From the NCBI GenBank assembly GCA_004525685.1, contig SPBW01000013.1:1-25446 (forward strand): 25,446 nucleotides of DNA, written 5' to 3'. Each line of letters opens with the position of its first letter. Positions within the stretch are counted from its first letter, which is position 1. The translations under genes and the position numbers were made by a program. This stretch comes from Candidatus Atribacteria bacterium. GTDB taxonomy: Bacteria; Bipolaricaulota; Bipolaricaulia; UBA7950; UBA9294. Of this stretch, positions 1-6,749 are shown piece by piece. The notes under the pieces were generated by a model, which saw nothing but the letters and a program-made list of their open reading frames with translations, did not search any database and was not told where the DNA came from.

Positions 1-25
1 GCGACTCCAGAAAGGGGTGTGACTG

Positions 26-457
26 ATGAACAGGACACTGGACGAGATCAAAGCGGCAGTATGGGCTCATTTCCGACCAGGACAGTGCGTGTATTTGGCA
101 ACTGCCGAAGGAGAACAGCCTCGCGTTCGCCCCATTACGCTTCTGAATCTGGAGGAGAAGTTCTGGATCGCCACCAGCCCCCGCAGCGCAAAAGCTCGTC
201 AGATCTTGCGTAATCCAAGCGTCGAATTCTGCTATCCCTTAACAGAGACCTGCGGAAACGGCTATATCCGCGTCAGTGGAATCGCCACGATCACTCGCGA
301 TGCAGACGTCATCGAACGAATCGGGAACCAAATCCCCTTCTTGAATGAACACTGGGAGGGAACACAGGACCCCAATTTCTGCCTGATTCGTATTACGCGT
401 GTAGAGATCGAGTACCTTGAGCCAGGAGTCATGCTTCCGCATACATTCATCGTCTAG
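26..457 (+). CDS. Pyridoxamine 5'-phosphate oxidase-like FMN-binding split-barrel protein
   Basis: A 143-residue protein whose pattern fits the small FMN-binding split-barrel family. An N-terminal helix (LDEIKAAVWAHF) is followed by the strand VYLATAEGEQPRVRPI (about residues 22-37), typical of the flavin-phosphate-contacting beta strands. Next comes a FWIATSPRSAKARQILRNP segment, the usual 'sensitivity to residue accumulation' block, and then FCYPLTE. Family members bind FMN, F420 or heme and act as small oxidoreductases or flavin carriers; the substrate cannot be told from sequence. The ATG follows an AAAGGGGTG ribosome-binding sequence. There is no partner gene downstream, since nearly 300 bases without a gene follow. 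It is a different subfamily from the minus-strand split-barrel protein at 1546-2067. Family call is firm; function is open. Confidence 0.82.
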   Translation: MNRTLDEIKAAVWAHFRPGQCVYLATAEGEQPRVRPITLLNLEEKFWIATSPRSAKARQILRNPSVEFCYPLTETCGNGYIRVSGIATITRDADVIERIGNQIPFLNEHWEGTQDPNFCLIRITRVEIEYLEPGVMLPHTFIV

Positions 458-747
458 CCCTGACGTGCGCGCCTTCTAGACAAGGAATCTCTGCTCCTAC
501 CAGATCTGTGCCACCACACTCACTATGCTTCTAGTGGCATTTGATGTTCTGTCCAGCTGTCTGACTGCTTGGCAAGCAGGCAGTTACGCATTACAATCAC
601 GTTGTGTTTTTCCTGGCACCAAAGCGGAAGGCGGCGGGCCTCCACTGGGCAGCGCAACACAGGGATTGAAGCAGGGGCCCGCGCTCTCTCCTCGCCTCAC
701 ACGCTCCCCGTTGGCTTGTCTGAGCAAGGGTTTTTCTCGCTCAAGCA
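458..747. other. Intergenic stretch without a recognisable gene
   Basis: I see no convincing coding frame here. The only structure is an imperfect palindrome at 561-583: a 6-1-6 core TGCTTG-G-CAAGCA at 566-578, flanked by CTG and CAG. It could be an operator or chance. Confidence 0.4.
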
Positions 748-775
748 TTGCCTTCGTATCGGCGAGTTGTATAAT
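748..775 (+). promoter_or_regulatory. Sigma-70-type promoter, orphan
   Basis: A perfect TATAAT lies at 770-775 with TTGCCT (4/6) at 748-753 and a 16-base spacer. The expected transcription start is about 782, exactly at an ATG that opens a 33-codon frame. No established gene lies directly downstream; a strong hairpin follows at 918-947. Confidence 0.5.
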
Positions 776-781
776 AATCCC

Positions 782-883
782 ATGATGATGACAAAGTGGT
801 CATTCCATTCCGTACGTACGATTGCCGGTCTGGGCTTGCTTTGCATCGTCCAAATGAACGTCGGACGGACCAAGCGCGCCTAG
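782..883 (+). CDS. Possible 33-residue leaderless peptide (or part of a small RNA)
   Basis: ATGATGATG begins at the predicted +1 of the promoter at 748-775, so any translation would be leaderless. The 33 residues have a short hydrophobic middle (TIAGLGLLCIVQM) and a basic tail (GRTKRA), as in tiny membrane peptides or leader peptides. There is no homology I recognise and no Shine-Dalgarno sequence. The same stretch could instead be the 5' half of a noncoding RNA of about 165 bases ending at the hairpin 918-947. Low confidence as a gene. Confidence 0.2.
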   Translation: MMMTKWSFHSVRTIAGLGLLCIVQMNVGRTKRA

Positions 884-917
884 CAGCACAGCGGGGGCGC
901 TTCAAGAAATCCGACAC

Positions 918-947
918 ACGAACGCAGGCTGCGGCCTGCGATTTCGT
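918..947 (+). terminator. GC-rich hairpin, terminator-like
   Basis: Stem ACGAA+CGCAGGC (918-929) pairs with GCCTGCG (934-940) and TTCGT (943-947), with a TGCG loop and a 2-base bulge (AT), giving 12 pairs. It is followed by TTG rather than a long T-run. It closes the unit that starts at the promoter 748-775. Confidence 0.45.
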
Positions 948-1003
948 TTGACCTGCCAGTCCCAATGGCACTGCGCAGGAGAAGTGCTCAGGAGGTGAGC
1001 GGC

Positions 1004-1182
1004 ATGGAAAAGAAGAAGTCCACGATTAGGCGACAAAGCCAGAGACAACGAAGTGAGATGCGTTTGAGCATGAGCTGTACGCCCTCCTCTTGGAGGCGCT
1101 ACGTCGTTGCGGGAGCGGCCCTATGCTGCTCCATCCAGGCGCTTGCCCAGAAATCGCGCTCCGCCAGAGAAGGAGACGATGA
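1004..1182 (+). pseudogene. Frameshifted small gene with strong RBS (unknown family)
   Basis: A near-perfect AGGAGGTGA (990-998) precedes ATG at 1004, which starts MEKKKSTIR... in one frame. That frame runs to 1201 but soon becomes Arg/Ser/Gln-rich and unconvincing. From about 1057 a different frame reads a natural-looking helix (DAFEHELYALLLEALRRCG) and ends at TGA 1180-1182. That stop overlaps the ATG at 1179 of the next reconstructed frame as ATGA, the arrangement seen between real operon genes in this window. I therefore read this as one gene of about 59 codons broken by at least one frameshift between about 1020 and 1057. The alternative is an intact 65-residue basic protein (1004-1201) with a hydrophobic segment YVVAGAALCCSI. 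No family recognised. Confidence 0.3.
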
Positions 1183-1456
1183 GCCTGACCCTACCGAGTG
1201 AACGTTGGATACAGATTGTGGTTCCTGGAGAGAATACCCAAATCCCTCCCAATCGCACAGAGGATCTGCCTTCCCATTCACGCGGATATCGTTGATCTTC
1301 TTGAGGCATTGAAGTCCACATTATCGCTGCTGTACGAAGACGTTCGGCGACGTGCTTGCGTTCGGGCGAGAGAGGCCAGCCCTGGGCACGTTGCGTGACC
1401 AGTTGGCAAGTGGCGGGCCTGTCGTCTTCGCCGACGAGCCGTCTGAGTCGCCGTAG
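1179..1456 (+). pseudogene. Protein spread over three frames (decayed or mis-sequenced gene)
   Basis: Three successive frames each give protein-like text. From ATG 1179 the frame reads MSLTLPSERWIQIVVPG to about position 1270. After a +1 step it reads HADIVDLLEALKSTLSLLY (about 1283-1341). After another +1 step it reads FGDVLAFGRERPALGTLRD and ends in FADEPSESP with TAG at 1454-1456. Joined, this is roughly 91 residues. The ATG overlaps the stop of the previous reconstructed frame, and AAGGAG lies just upstream. The best explanation is a small gene with two single-base insertions, either real decay or sequence error. I do not recognise the family. That the pieces belong together is inference from composition and continuity only. 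Confidence 0.35.
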
Positions 1457-1476
1457 ACTTCATATCCTCAAACGGA

Positions 1477-1506
1477 GAGGCCCTGAAGCCTCGGCTTCGG
1501 GGTCTC
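1477..1506 (-). terminator. Strong hairpin terminator of the DUF3795/split-barrel operon
   Basis: A 14-pair stem (1477-1490 with 1493-1506, two G-U wobbles) lies 39 bases beyond the stop codon of the minus-strand gene at 1546. On the minus strand it is followed by TCCGTTTG. The tight apex (CTCG closed by C-G) is favourable. It may also stop plus-strand transcripts ending at 1456. Confidence 0.6.
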
Positions 1507-1545
1507 GTTCAATCTTCCCGCGACGCGAGCCATTTGCCGCGCGCT

Positions 1546-2067
1546 CTAGTCCGTCATTGATGCCTTGCCCGTCATCGAAACAACGTCAATCCGCAAGACG
1601 ACGGTGTCGGGCGAAAGGGCCGCAGGAAGGTTCAGGTCTTGCTGAGGAGATGCGGCAGCAGTCTTCTTCATCTGCTGCGTTAGCAGAGCATGCAGGCCAC
1701 GTCTCCGTTCATCCTCGTCTTCGACACGAGACATGCGGCCAAATCCAATTACGCTACGGTATTCGACAGACCAATTGCAGGCGTTCACTCCTGGATTGAC
1801 CGCTACATCCGTTTCCACCTCGAAACATACGTTGGGGTTTGCTTGCAGGAGATCCAGCTTCAGCCCAGCAGATGCGCAATGGAAATATAGCTTCCCGTCG
1901 CTACATCCGAGATTCAGTGGAACGATGTACGGCCAGTCGTCGCTCGCAAAGGCGACCCGACAGACATCCGCACTTCCCAGAATATGCCACAGCTGCTGTT
2001 GATCGGCGATTTCACGATCCTGGCGACGCATGGTCCGAAGCCACGCCGGCGACGCGCCTGTACTCAT
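1546..2067 (-). CDS. NimA-like pyridoxamine 5'-phosphate oxidase family protein
   Basis: A 173-residue FMN split-barrel protein of the nitroimidazole-resistance/5-nitroreductase-like type. The start MRRQDREI (from residue 13) matches the usual 'MRRKDREI' opening of this family. It is followed by CRVAFASDDWPYIVPLNLG and by LYFHCASAGLKLDLLQANP, the typical strand and the His-containing flavin-contact segment; CFEVETD and the YRSVIGFGRMSRV strand complete the barrel. Members bind flavin or heme; few have a known substrate. ATG at 2067 overlaps the stop of the DUF3795 gene as ATGA, indicating translational coupling, so I keep this start. The second Met (2031) is the alternative that fits family length. 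A strong terminator follows at 1477-1506. Confidence 0.85.
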   Translation of the reverse strand: MSTGASPAWLRTMRRQDREIADQQQLWHILGSADVCRVAFASDDWPYIVPLNLGCSDGKLYFHCASAGLKLDLLQANPNVCFEVETDVAVNPGVNACNWSVEYRSVIGFGRMSRVEDEDERRRGLHALLTQQMKKTAAASPQQDLNLPAALSPDTVVLRIDVVSMTGKASMTD

Positions 2068-2408
2068 ACAGAACCCCGCAGGCCCTCAAGAAGAGTCTTG
2101 GCGTCTGGCACGAATTCAAAGAATTGTACGAGCTTCTCGCAGGCATACTCTGCGCACTCCGAGCAGTTCTCGACAGCCTTCTCTGTTCCGCAGGCGCGGA
2201 TCTCACACAGCGCGCAGTGCGCCATCCATGGCCCGACATGTGAGTGGCACCCATTACATGTGCAATCCTGCGCTGACAAGGTCGCTTCGTACTCCACGCT
2301 CCAGGTCTTGGCCAGACTCTCCAGTGTGGCCGAATCTCCATTCCGGGTCGCGATGTAGGAGGGGCACTCCGAACAGACAAGTCCACACGTCGCAATCAAT
2401 TTCTCCAT
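2064..2408 (-). CDS. DUF3795 Cys-rich protein
   Basis: This 114-residue protein opens MEKLIATCGLVCSECPSYIA, the hallmark CGLxCxxCxxY start of DUF3795. More Cys pairs follow: CTCNGC, CALCEIRAC and CSECAEYACEKL. The pattern implies bound zinc or an Fe-S cluster; the biochemical role of the family is not established. The start at 2408 is chosen because GGAGG sits five bases upstream. An upstream in-frame ATG at 2438 has no ribosome-binding site. The gene is the first of a two-gene minus-strand operon with the NimA-like protein (4-base ATGA overlap). It is divergent from the flavin oxidoreductase at 2563. Pairing of a Cys-rich DUF3795 protein with a flavin protein may hint at a redox role, but that is inference. 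Confidence 0.85.
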   Translation of the reverse strand: MEKLIATCGLVCSECPSYIATRNGDSATLESLAKTWSVEYEATLSAQDCTCNGCHSHVGPWMAHCALCEIRACGTEKAVENCSECAEYACEKLVQFFEFVPDAKTLLEGLRGSV

Positions 2409-2508
2409 AGCAGCCTCCAGGTTGTTCGTCGTCTCCAAAGTTTGCTTGTGCAGTGTATCCGCACGCCTTGCCTTTCGTCATGCAATACGTTGATGGAGAG
2501 GCGAACAT

Positions 2509-2537
2509 CTGGCAGAGCTTGACATGGCCGATATACT
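2509..2537 (+). promoter_or_regulatory. Predicted promoter of the flavin disulfide oxidoreductase
   Basis: CTGGCA (2509-2514, 4/6) and TATACT (2532-2537, 5/6) are separated by 17 bases, predicting a start near 2544. This places the upstream in-frame ATG at 2524 before the transcript start and supports the ATG at 2563. Confidence 0.45.
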
Positions 2538-2562
2538 ATCGAGTCCACTTCATAAGGGGGGG

Positions 2563-3975
2563 ATGATGCGATACGATTACGATGTGGGTGTCATCGGGCT
2601 GGGGCCGGCTGGAATGGCCGTTTCGGTGATGGCATCCAACATGGGGCTTCGCGTGCTGGCGATCGAACGGCGGGCATTGGGAGGGGAATGCATGAATGTG
2701 GGCTGCATTCCCAGCAAGGCTCTTCTCCAGATGGCACACGTTCGACACCTGTTCACACGGTCATCCGAATTCGCGCTCGAACAGGTCCCTCACATCCCTG
2801 ATCCCGTCGATCCTTTTCAAACACTAGGTCGCCATATCCAGTTCATCAATGACCGCAAGACGGCGAAGATGTTTGAGAAGGTCGATTTGAAACTGGGACT
2901 TGGCTCTGCCTCGTTTGTCGATCCCCACACAATTGCCGTGGGAGACGTCCGACACACAGCAAAGCGCTTCTTCATTTGTACGGGGACGCAGCCAGCCCTC
3001 CCTCCGATTCCGGGCCTGGACTCTGTGGATGTTCTCACCAACGAGACGCTATTTCAGCTCGACTCAGTACCCCAGAGCCTGCTCATCATTGGCGGTGGAG
3101 CCATGGGATGTGAGATGGCGCAAGCCTTCAAGAGACTCGGATCCGAAGTAACCATCGTCCATCTCGATTCCCATTTGCTGCCTCACGGAGACGCAGACGC
3201 AGGCAGGATGCTTGAGGACGCTTTTACCCGCGAGGGCATTGCTGTCTACAACGAACGAAACATTCGCCAAGTGGGCGTCGAGGGTGACTGCGTCGTTCTG
3301 AAGACAGATCGCAATGAGACGTTTCACGGCCAACGACTGCTCGTTGCGGCAGGCCGTCAACACGATCTCTCAGACCTAGCTCTTGAGAACGCGGGTGTCG
3401 AGTACTCCAAGGCGGGCATCCTAGTCAATGCTCACCTTCGAACGACTCAGCGAGCCATTTATGCGCCTGGAGACTGCAATGGCGTGTTCCTGTTCTCCCA
3501 CTCTGCCATGCACCAAGGCATGATCGCACTGATGAATGCTATCGCCCCGTGGCCCGTTCGCTTCAACTACACCAAGTACGTCGTCCCGTGGACCGTGTTC
3601 ACGGATCCTCCAGTAGCTCATGTCGGGTGGCTGGAACGCGATCTTCAGAAGTCCGGCATAGACTACGAGGTGCATGAGGAGAAGTACGAGGACTACGGCG
3701 CAGCGATTGCCGAAGGCTTGGCCGTCGGCTCTGTTCGAGCCTACGTGAGTAAAATGGGACGTATCTACGGCGTTCGCATCATCGGAGCGGGTGCCGGAGA
3801 GATGATCAATGAGTGGGGACTGGCCATTCAGAACAAGATGCGACTGTCGAAGATCATGTTCTTGCAGCACAGCTTCCCGTCCATGTCGTTCTTGAACAAA
3901 CGCGTGTCTGAGCGATGGATGATGAAGCGCATGGAGAGTCCGTCTCTTCGATCACTCGTTCGGTGGCTGTACTGA
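2563..3975 (+). CDS. Class I flavin disulfide oxidoreductase (Lpd/MerA-like), atypical C-terminus
   Basis: FAD- and NAD(P)-dependent oxidoreductase of the dihydrolipoamide dehydrogenase/mercuric reductase superfamily, about 470 residues. It shows the FAD dinucleotide fold (VGVIGLGPAGMAV), the redox-active disulfide GGECMNVGCIPSKAL, the NAD(P) fold IIGGGAMGCEMA and the second FAD motif YAPGDCNG, then the dimerisation domain from about VVPWTVFTDPPVAHVG. The catalytic His-Glu end motif (HPTxxE in Lpd) is replaced by HSFPSMSFLNK, and a basic tail follows (MESPSLRSLVRWLY). A related subgroup known to me has Tyr in place of this His, so this is probably not a lipoamide dehydrogenase; no pyruvate dehydrogenase genes are nearby. 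AAGGGGGG precedes tandem ATGs at 2563 and 2566. The substrate is unknown. Confidence 0.88.
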   Translation: MMRYDYDVGVIGLGPAGMAVSVMASNMGLRVLAIERRALGGECMNVGCIPSKALLQMAHVRHLFTRSSEFALEQVPHIPDPVDPFQTLGRHIQFINDRKTAKMFEKVDLKLGLGSASFVDPHTIAVGDVRHTAKRFFICTGTQPALPPIPGLDSVDVLTNETLFQLDSVPQSLLIIGGGAMGCEMAQAFKRLGSEVTIVHLDSHLLPHGDADAGRMLEDAFTREGIAVYNERNIRQVGVEGDCVVLKTDRNETFHGQRLLVAAGRQHDLSDLALENAGVEYSKAGILVNAHLRTTQRAIYAPGDCNGVFLFSHSAMHQGMIALMNAIAPWPVRFNYTKYVVPWTVFTDPPVAHVGWLERDLQKSGIDYEVHEEKYEDYGAAIAEGLAVGSVRAYVSKMGRIYGVRIIGAGAGEMINEWGLAIQNKMRLSKIMFLQHSFPSMSFLNKRVSERWMMKRMESPSLRSLVRWLY

Positions 3976-4000
3976 AGAACGTTGGGATCTCGCGTCGATC

Positions 4001-4018
4001 GTGCGGGGATTCCCGCAC
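4001..4018 (+). terminator. Hairpin after the flavin oxidoreductase
   Basis: A perfect 7-pair stem GTGCGGG/CCCGCAC with a GATT loop lies 25 bases beyond the stop at 3975. There is no T-run, so it is a weak intrinsic terminator or a 3' stabilising hairpin. Confidence 0.4.
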
Positions 4019-4067
4019 CTGCCCGTGGCAGCGCAGGTTCTGTCACAAACGTGCTTCGTGCTAGGCA

Positions 4068-4096
4068 TTGAAAGTACCAATGCCCTTGGCTATCAT
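4068..4096 (+). promoter_or_regulatory. Promoter of the rpsI-rpmE-DUF1385 operon
   Basis: TTGAAA (4068-4073, 5/6) and TATCAT (4091-4096, 5/6) with a 17-base spacer make the best sigma-70 match in the window; the start should be near 4103. A perfect inverted repeat GGCATTG/CAATGCC (4064-4070/4078-4084) overlaps the -35 box and could bind a regulator. Confidence 0.65.
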
Positions 4097-4143
4097 TCGC
4101 AAGTCTTACCATGGGTTTTGAATTCAGGAGGTGTGTACTCTTC

Positions 4144-4581
4144 GTGGACCAAGAAAATCGAAGATTACCCAAGAGAGTCAACGGAGCGATTCATGCGATC
4201 GGTCGGCGCAAAGCGGCGACGGCGCGTGTGTATCTTTCTGAGGGGGACGGAACGCTTACGATCAACGGACGTCCCGCAGATGTCTATTTCGCCCCATTCT
4301 TGAACGTAGTCGAGTATATCGAGAAGAATCTAAAACAGCCGTTCTACGCTACTGGAACGGTCGGCAAATATAACGTCAAGGCACGTGTGCGCGGTGGTGG
4401 CTACACCGGCCAAATGGAAGCGATCCGATTGGGGATTGCTCGAGCACTGACTGGCGTTACGGAAGAGTACAGGACGCCTTTGCGCCAAGCTGGACTCCTC
4501 ACGCGCGATGCGAGAGAAGTCGAGCGCAAGAAGATCAACCGACGCAAAGCGCGCAAGAGCGAACAGTACTCCAAGCGTTAG
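4144..4581 (+). CDS. rpsI: 30S ribosomal protein S9
   Basis: Ribosomal protein S9 (uS9) of the small subunit, whose C-terminal tail reaches the P-site tRNA. Diagnostic segments are the GRRKAATARVYL start, the GTVGKYNVKARVRGGGYTGQ core, EAIRLGIARAL, and the end RRKARKSEQYSKR with the invariant ...KR terminus. I choose GTG at 4144: AGGAGG at 4126-4131 lies 12 bases upstream, rather far, but an ATG at 4111 would have this sequence inside the gene. This start leaves about a dozen extra N-terminal residues before the GRRK motif compared with usual S9 proteins. The usual upstream partner rplM (L13) is absent; a flavin oxidoreductase sits there instead. The gene has its own promoter at 4068-4096. 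rpmE follows after 18 bases. Confidence 0.95.
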   Translation: MDQENRRLPKRVNGAIHAIGRRKAATARVYLSEGDGTLTINGRPADVYFAPFLNVVEYIEKNLKQPFYATGTVGKYNVKARVRGGGYTGQMEAIRLGIARALTGVTEEYRTPLRQAGLLTRDAREVERKKINRRKARKSEQYSKR

Positions 4582-4599
4582 AAACGACCCGGAGGATTC

Positions 4600-4812
4600 A
4601 TGAAGACGGGAATTCATCCTGAGCTGAAGAAAGCGAAGGTGCATTGCGGTTGTGGGCACGTATTTGAGACCACATCCACAGTCGAAGAGATGCGAGTGGA
4701 CATTTGCTCGAAGTGCCATCCGTTCTACACGGGTGAAGAGCGTTTCGTCGATACCGAAGGACGCGTCGAACGATTCAACCGCAAGTACGCACAAGAAGCG
4801 AAAGACGCATAG
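4600..4812 (+). CDS. rpmE: 50S ribosomal protein L31, zinc type
   Basis: A 70-residue L31 (bL31) of the large subunit. It retains the zinc-binding set C16, C18, C36 and C39 (HCGC ... DICSKCHPFYTG), so it is the zinc-containing rather than the zinc-independent paralogue. GGAGG lies six bases before the ATG. It follows rpsI by 18 bases, and its TAG stop shares one base with the GTG start of the DUF1385 gene, so the three genes form one operon. Confidence 0.96.
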   Translation: MKTGIHPELKKAKVHCGCGHVFETTSTVEEMRVDICSKCHPFYTGEERFVDTEGRVERFNRKYAQEAKDA

Positions 4813-5696
4813 TGAAGCCGTCTATCGGCGGGCAAGCTATCATTGAAGGTGTCATGATGCAAAACGGCGACCGCATAGCGGTCGCTGTTCGTCGTCAATC
4901 CGACCAGGAAATCCTCGTTCGCCCGCTGCCTGCACGACGCCGATTCAAGAAGTTCGGGAAGATGCCGTTTCTTCGGGGATTGTTCGGCCTCTATGACATG
5001 ATGTCTTTGGGTCTTCGTGCCCTGAATCTGTCGGCACAACTGGCATTCCCCGAAGACGAACAGATGACCAAGGGTGGCACGTTCTTCACGTTCACCCTTG
5101 CCGTGGCCATCGCCGTGGGCGCCTTTATCGTTCTCCCGATCTATCTGACCGGCTTCATCCCTGGTACCGACAACACGATCGGGTTCAATCTCATTGAGGG
5201 GGGCATGCGCCTGTTGTTCTTCTTCGTCTATCTTGTTCTGATTTCCCGGATGAAGGACATCCACCGTGTGTTCCAGTACCACGGCGCGGAGCACAAGGTC
5301 GTCCATACCTACGAAGCTGATGAAGAGCTCACCGTAGAGAATGCGCGGAAGCACACGACGCTCCACCCTCGTTGTGGGACGGCATTCCTCATGACCGTTT
5401 TCGTCATTGCCATCCTCATCTTCTCTCTCGTCGGCAATCCATCGCCGTGGATCAAGATTCTGTCTCGACTGCTGCTCCTGCCCGTCGTGGCTGGCGTATC
5501 CTACGAAGTGTTACGCTACTCAGGCAGGCACTACAATCGCCTGTGGGTCAGAATCTTGGCTCAGCCTGGATTGTGGCTGCAGAAGCTGACAACAGCCGAT
5601 CCCGACAATGACATGATCGAAGTGGCTATCGCCTCGATGAAGCAGGTGCTGGAATCCTCACAGTCAGCGGTCGCCAGTAACCCAGACATACCTTAG
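4812..5696 (+). CDS. DUF1385 membrane protein (YqhQ-like)
   Basis: A 294-residue member of DUF1385, related to B. subtilis YqhQ. The signature N-terminus KPSIGGQAIIEGVMMQ is present, followed by the conserved HGAEHKVVHTYE and the HPRCGTAFL block. Several hydrophobic segments suggest an integral membrane protein, about 5100-5160, 5200-5250, 5390-5440 and 5455-5510 in nucleotide terms. The molecular function is not established. The start is GTG at 4812, which overlaps the rpmE stop by one base; the family motif begins immediately after it, so the start is secure. In many bacteria this family sits near rpmE and prfA; prfA is not found here. The gene converges on tsaD with a gap of 21 bases. Confidence 0.9.
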   Translation: MKPSIGGQAIIEGVMMQNGDRIAVAVRRQSDQEILVRPLPARRRFKKFGKMPFLRGLFGLYDMMSLGLRALNLSAQLAFPEDEQMTKGGTFFTFTLAVAIAVGAFIVLPIYLTGFIPGTDNTIGFNLIEGGMRLLFFFVYLVLISRMKDIHRVFQYHGAEHKVVHTYEADEELTVENARKHTTLHPRCGTAFLMTVFVIAILIFSLVGNPSPWIKILSRLLLLPVVAGVSYEVLRYSGRHYNRLWVRILAQPGLWLQKLTTADPDNDMIEVAIASMKQVLESSQSAVASNPDIP

Positions 5697-5717
5697 TTCT
5701 CCGCCGGAACCAGCCGC

Positions 5718-6749
5718 CTATCCCTCGATGGCCAATGCTCCTAAGCTCAGAGAAGGATCTGGTTTGAGCGATAGCGGATGCGACTGCCCCAGCTGTTGGT
5801 GACGGAATGCTCCCACTGCCGCGATCATCGCCGCGTTGTCCGTACAAAGCGATCGCGTCGGAAATGAAACCTGAACGCCGCGCTCTTTGCCAGCTCCAGT
5901 CAGCGCTTCGCGCAGATGCGAATTGGCTGCAACGCCGCCTGTGACAATCAGATGCTTGCGATGGAATCGACGAGCAGCTTCAATCGACTTCTTGGTCAGA
6001 ATCTCGACGACACTCGCCAACACCGATGCAGCAATGTCTTCTGGCCGCTCGCGCGGATTCTTCTTCAGGTGATAGACGACTGAGGTCTTCAGTCCTGAGA
6101 AGCTAAAATCGAAACTAGAAGAACCGATCATTGGGCGCGGAAATCGAACGGTGTCAGGATTACCCAACGTCGCCAGCCGATCAATCTCTGCTCCTGCGGG
6201 ATACCCAATGCCCATCATCTTCCCGATTTTGTCGAGCGCTTCGCCTGCAGCATCATCGACGGTCATGCCCACAAGCTGGTACGTTCCGTACTGCGGCACA
6301 TCAATCAAAGAGGTGTGACCTCCTGAGACGACTAGAGCCATGAACGGCGGCTCGACCTCCGGCTGGGTAAGGCGATGTGCAAACACGTGCCCTTCCAAGT
6401 GATTCACGCCAATGAAGGGAATGCCGAGACCGTATGCCAAGCCCTTTCCATGCGTCAACCCAACCAGTAGCGGCCCGACTAGGCCAGGTCCGTAGGTTGC
6501 GGCCACAAGAGAAATCTCACTCAGTCTTAGCTTGAGCGATTGCATGGCTTCTTGAACAAGATACGGCAACTTGACGACATGATTGCGCGAAGCAACCTCT
6601 GGGACAACGCCACCGTACTTGGCATGAAGGTCCACTTGGGAGTAGACAGAGTTGATCAGAACCTCGTACTCTCCGCGAATGACGGCGACCGACGTCTCAT
6701 CGCACGACGTCTCAATACCCAGAGTGAGCAGATCCGTCTTGCTGCTCAT
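5718..6749 (-). CDS. tsaD: tRNA N6-adenosine threonylcarbamoyltransferase
   Basis: TsaD (YgjD/Kae1 family), 343 residues, transfers the threonylcarbamoyl group to A37 of ANN-decoding tRNAs together with TsaB and TsaE in the cytosol. Visible features are the ASKHA start LGIETSCDETSVAV, YGGVVPEVASRNH, the metal-binding HxxxH as NHLEGH (H117, H121), the SGGHT motif (142-146), GEALDKIGKMMGIGYPAG, and VTGGVAANSHLRE near the end with the closing CTDNAAMIA. Length is normal. It overlaps the hpt stop by four bases (ATGA), so it is co-transcribed with and translationally coupled to hpt. tsaB and tsaE are not in the window. Confidence 0.97.
   Translation of the reverse strand: MSSKTDLLTLGIETSCDETSVAVIRGEYEVLINSVYSQVDLHAKYGGVVPEVASRNHVVKLPYLVQEAMQSLKLRLSEISLVAATYGPGLVGPLLVGLTHGKGLAYGLGIPFIGVNHLEGHVFAHRLTQPEVEPPFMALVVSGGHTSLIDVPQYGTYQLVGMTVDDAAGEALDKIGKMMGIGYPAGAEIDRLATLGNPDTVRFPRPMIGSSSFDFSFSGLKTSVVYHLKKNPRERPEDIAASVLASVVEILTKKSIEAARRFHRKHLIVTGGVAANSHLREALTGAGKERGVQVSFPTRSLCTDNAAMIAAVGAFRHQQLGQSHPLSLKPDPSLSLGALAIEG

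Noticed and set aside
2519..2524. Perfect TTGACA upstream of the flavin oxidoreductase
   Set aside because: The only good -10 (TATACT) is 7 bases away; CTGGCA with a 17-base spacer is the better partner.
3421..3870. Minus-strand 149-codon frame inside the flavin oxidoreductase
   Set aside because: Antisense to well-conserved FAD/dimerisation motifs; no recognisable protein features.
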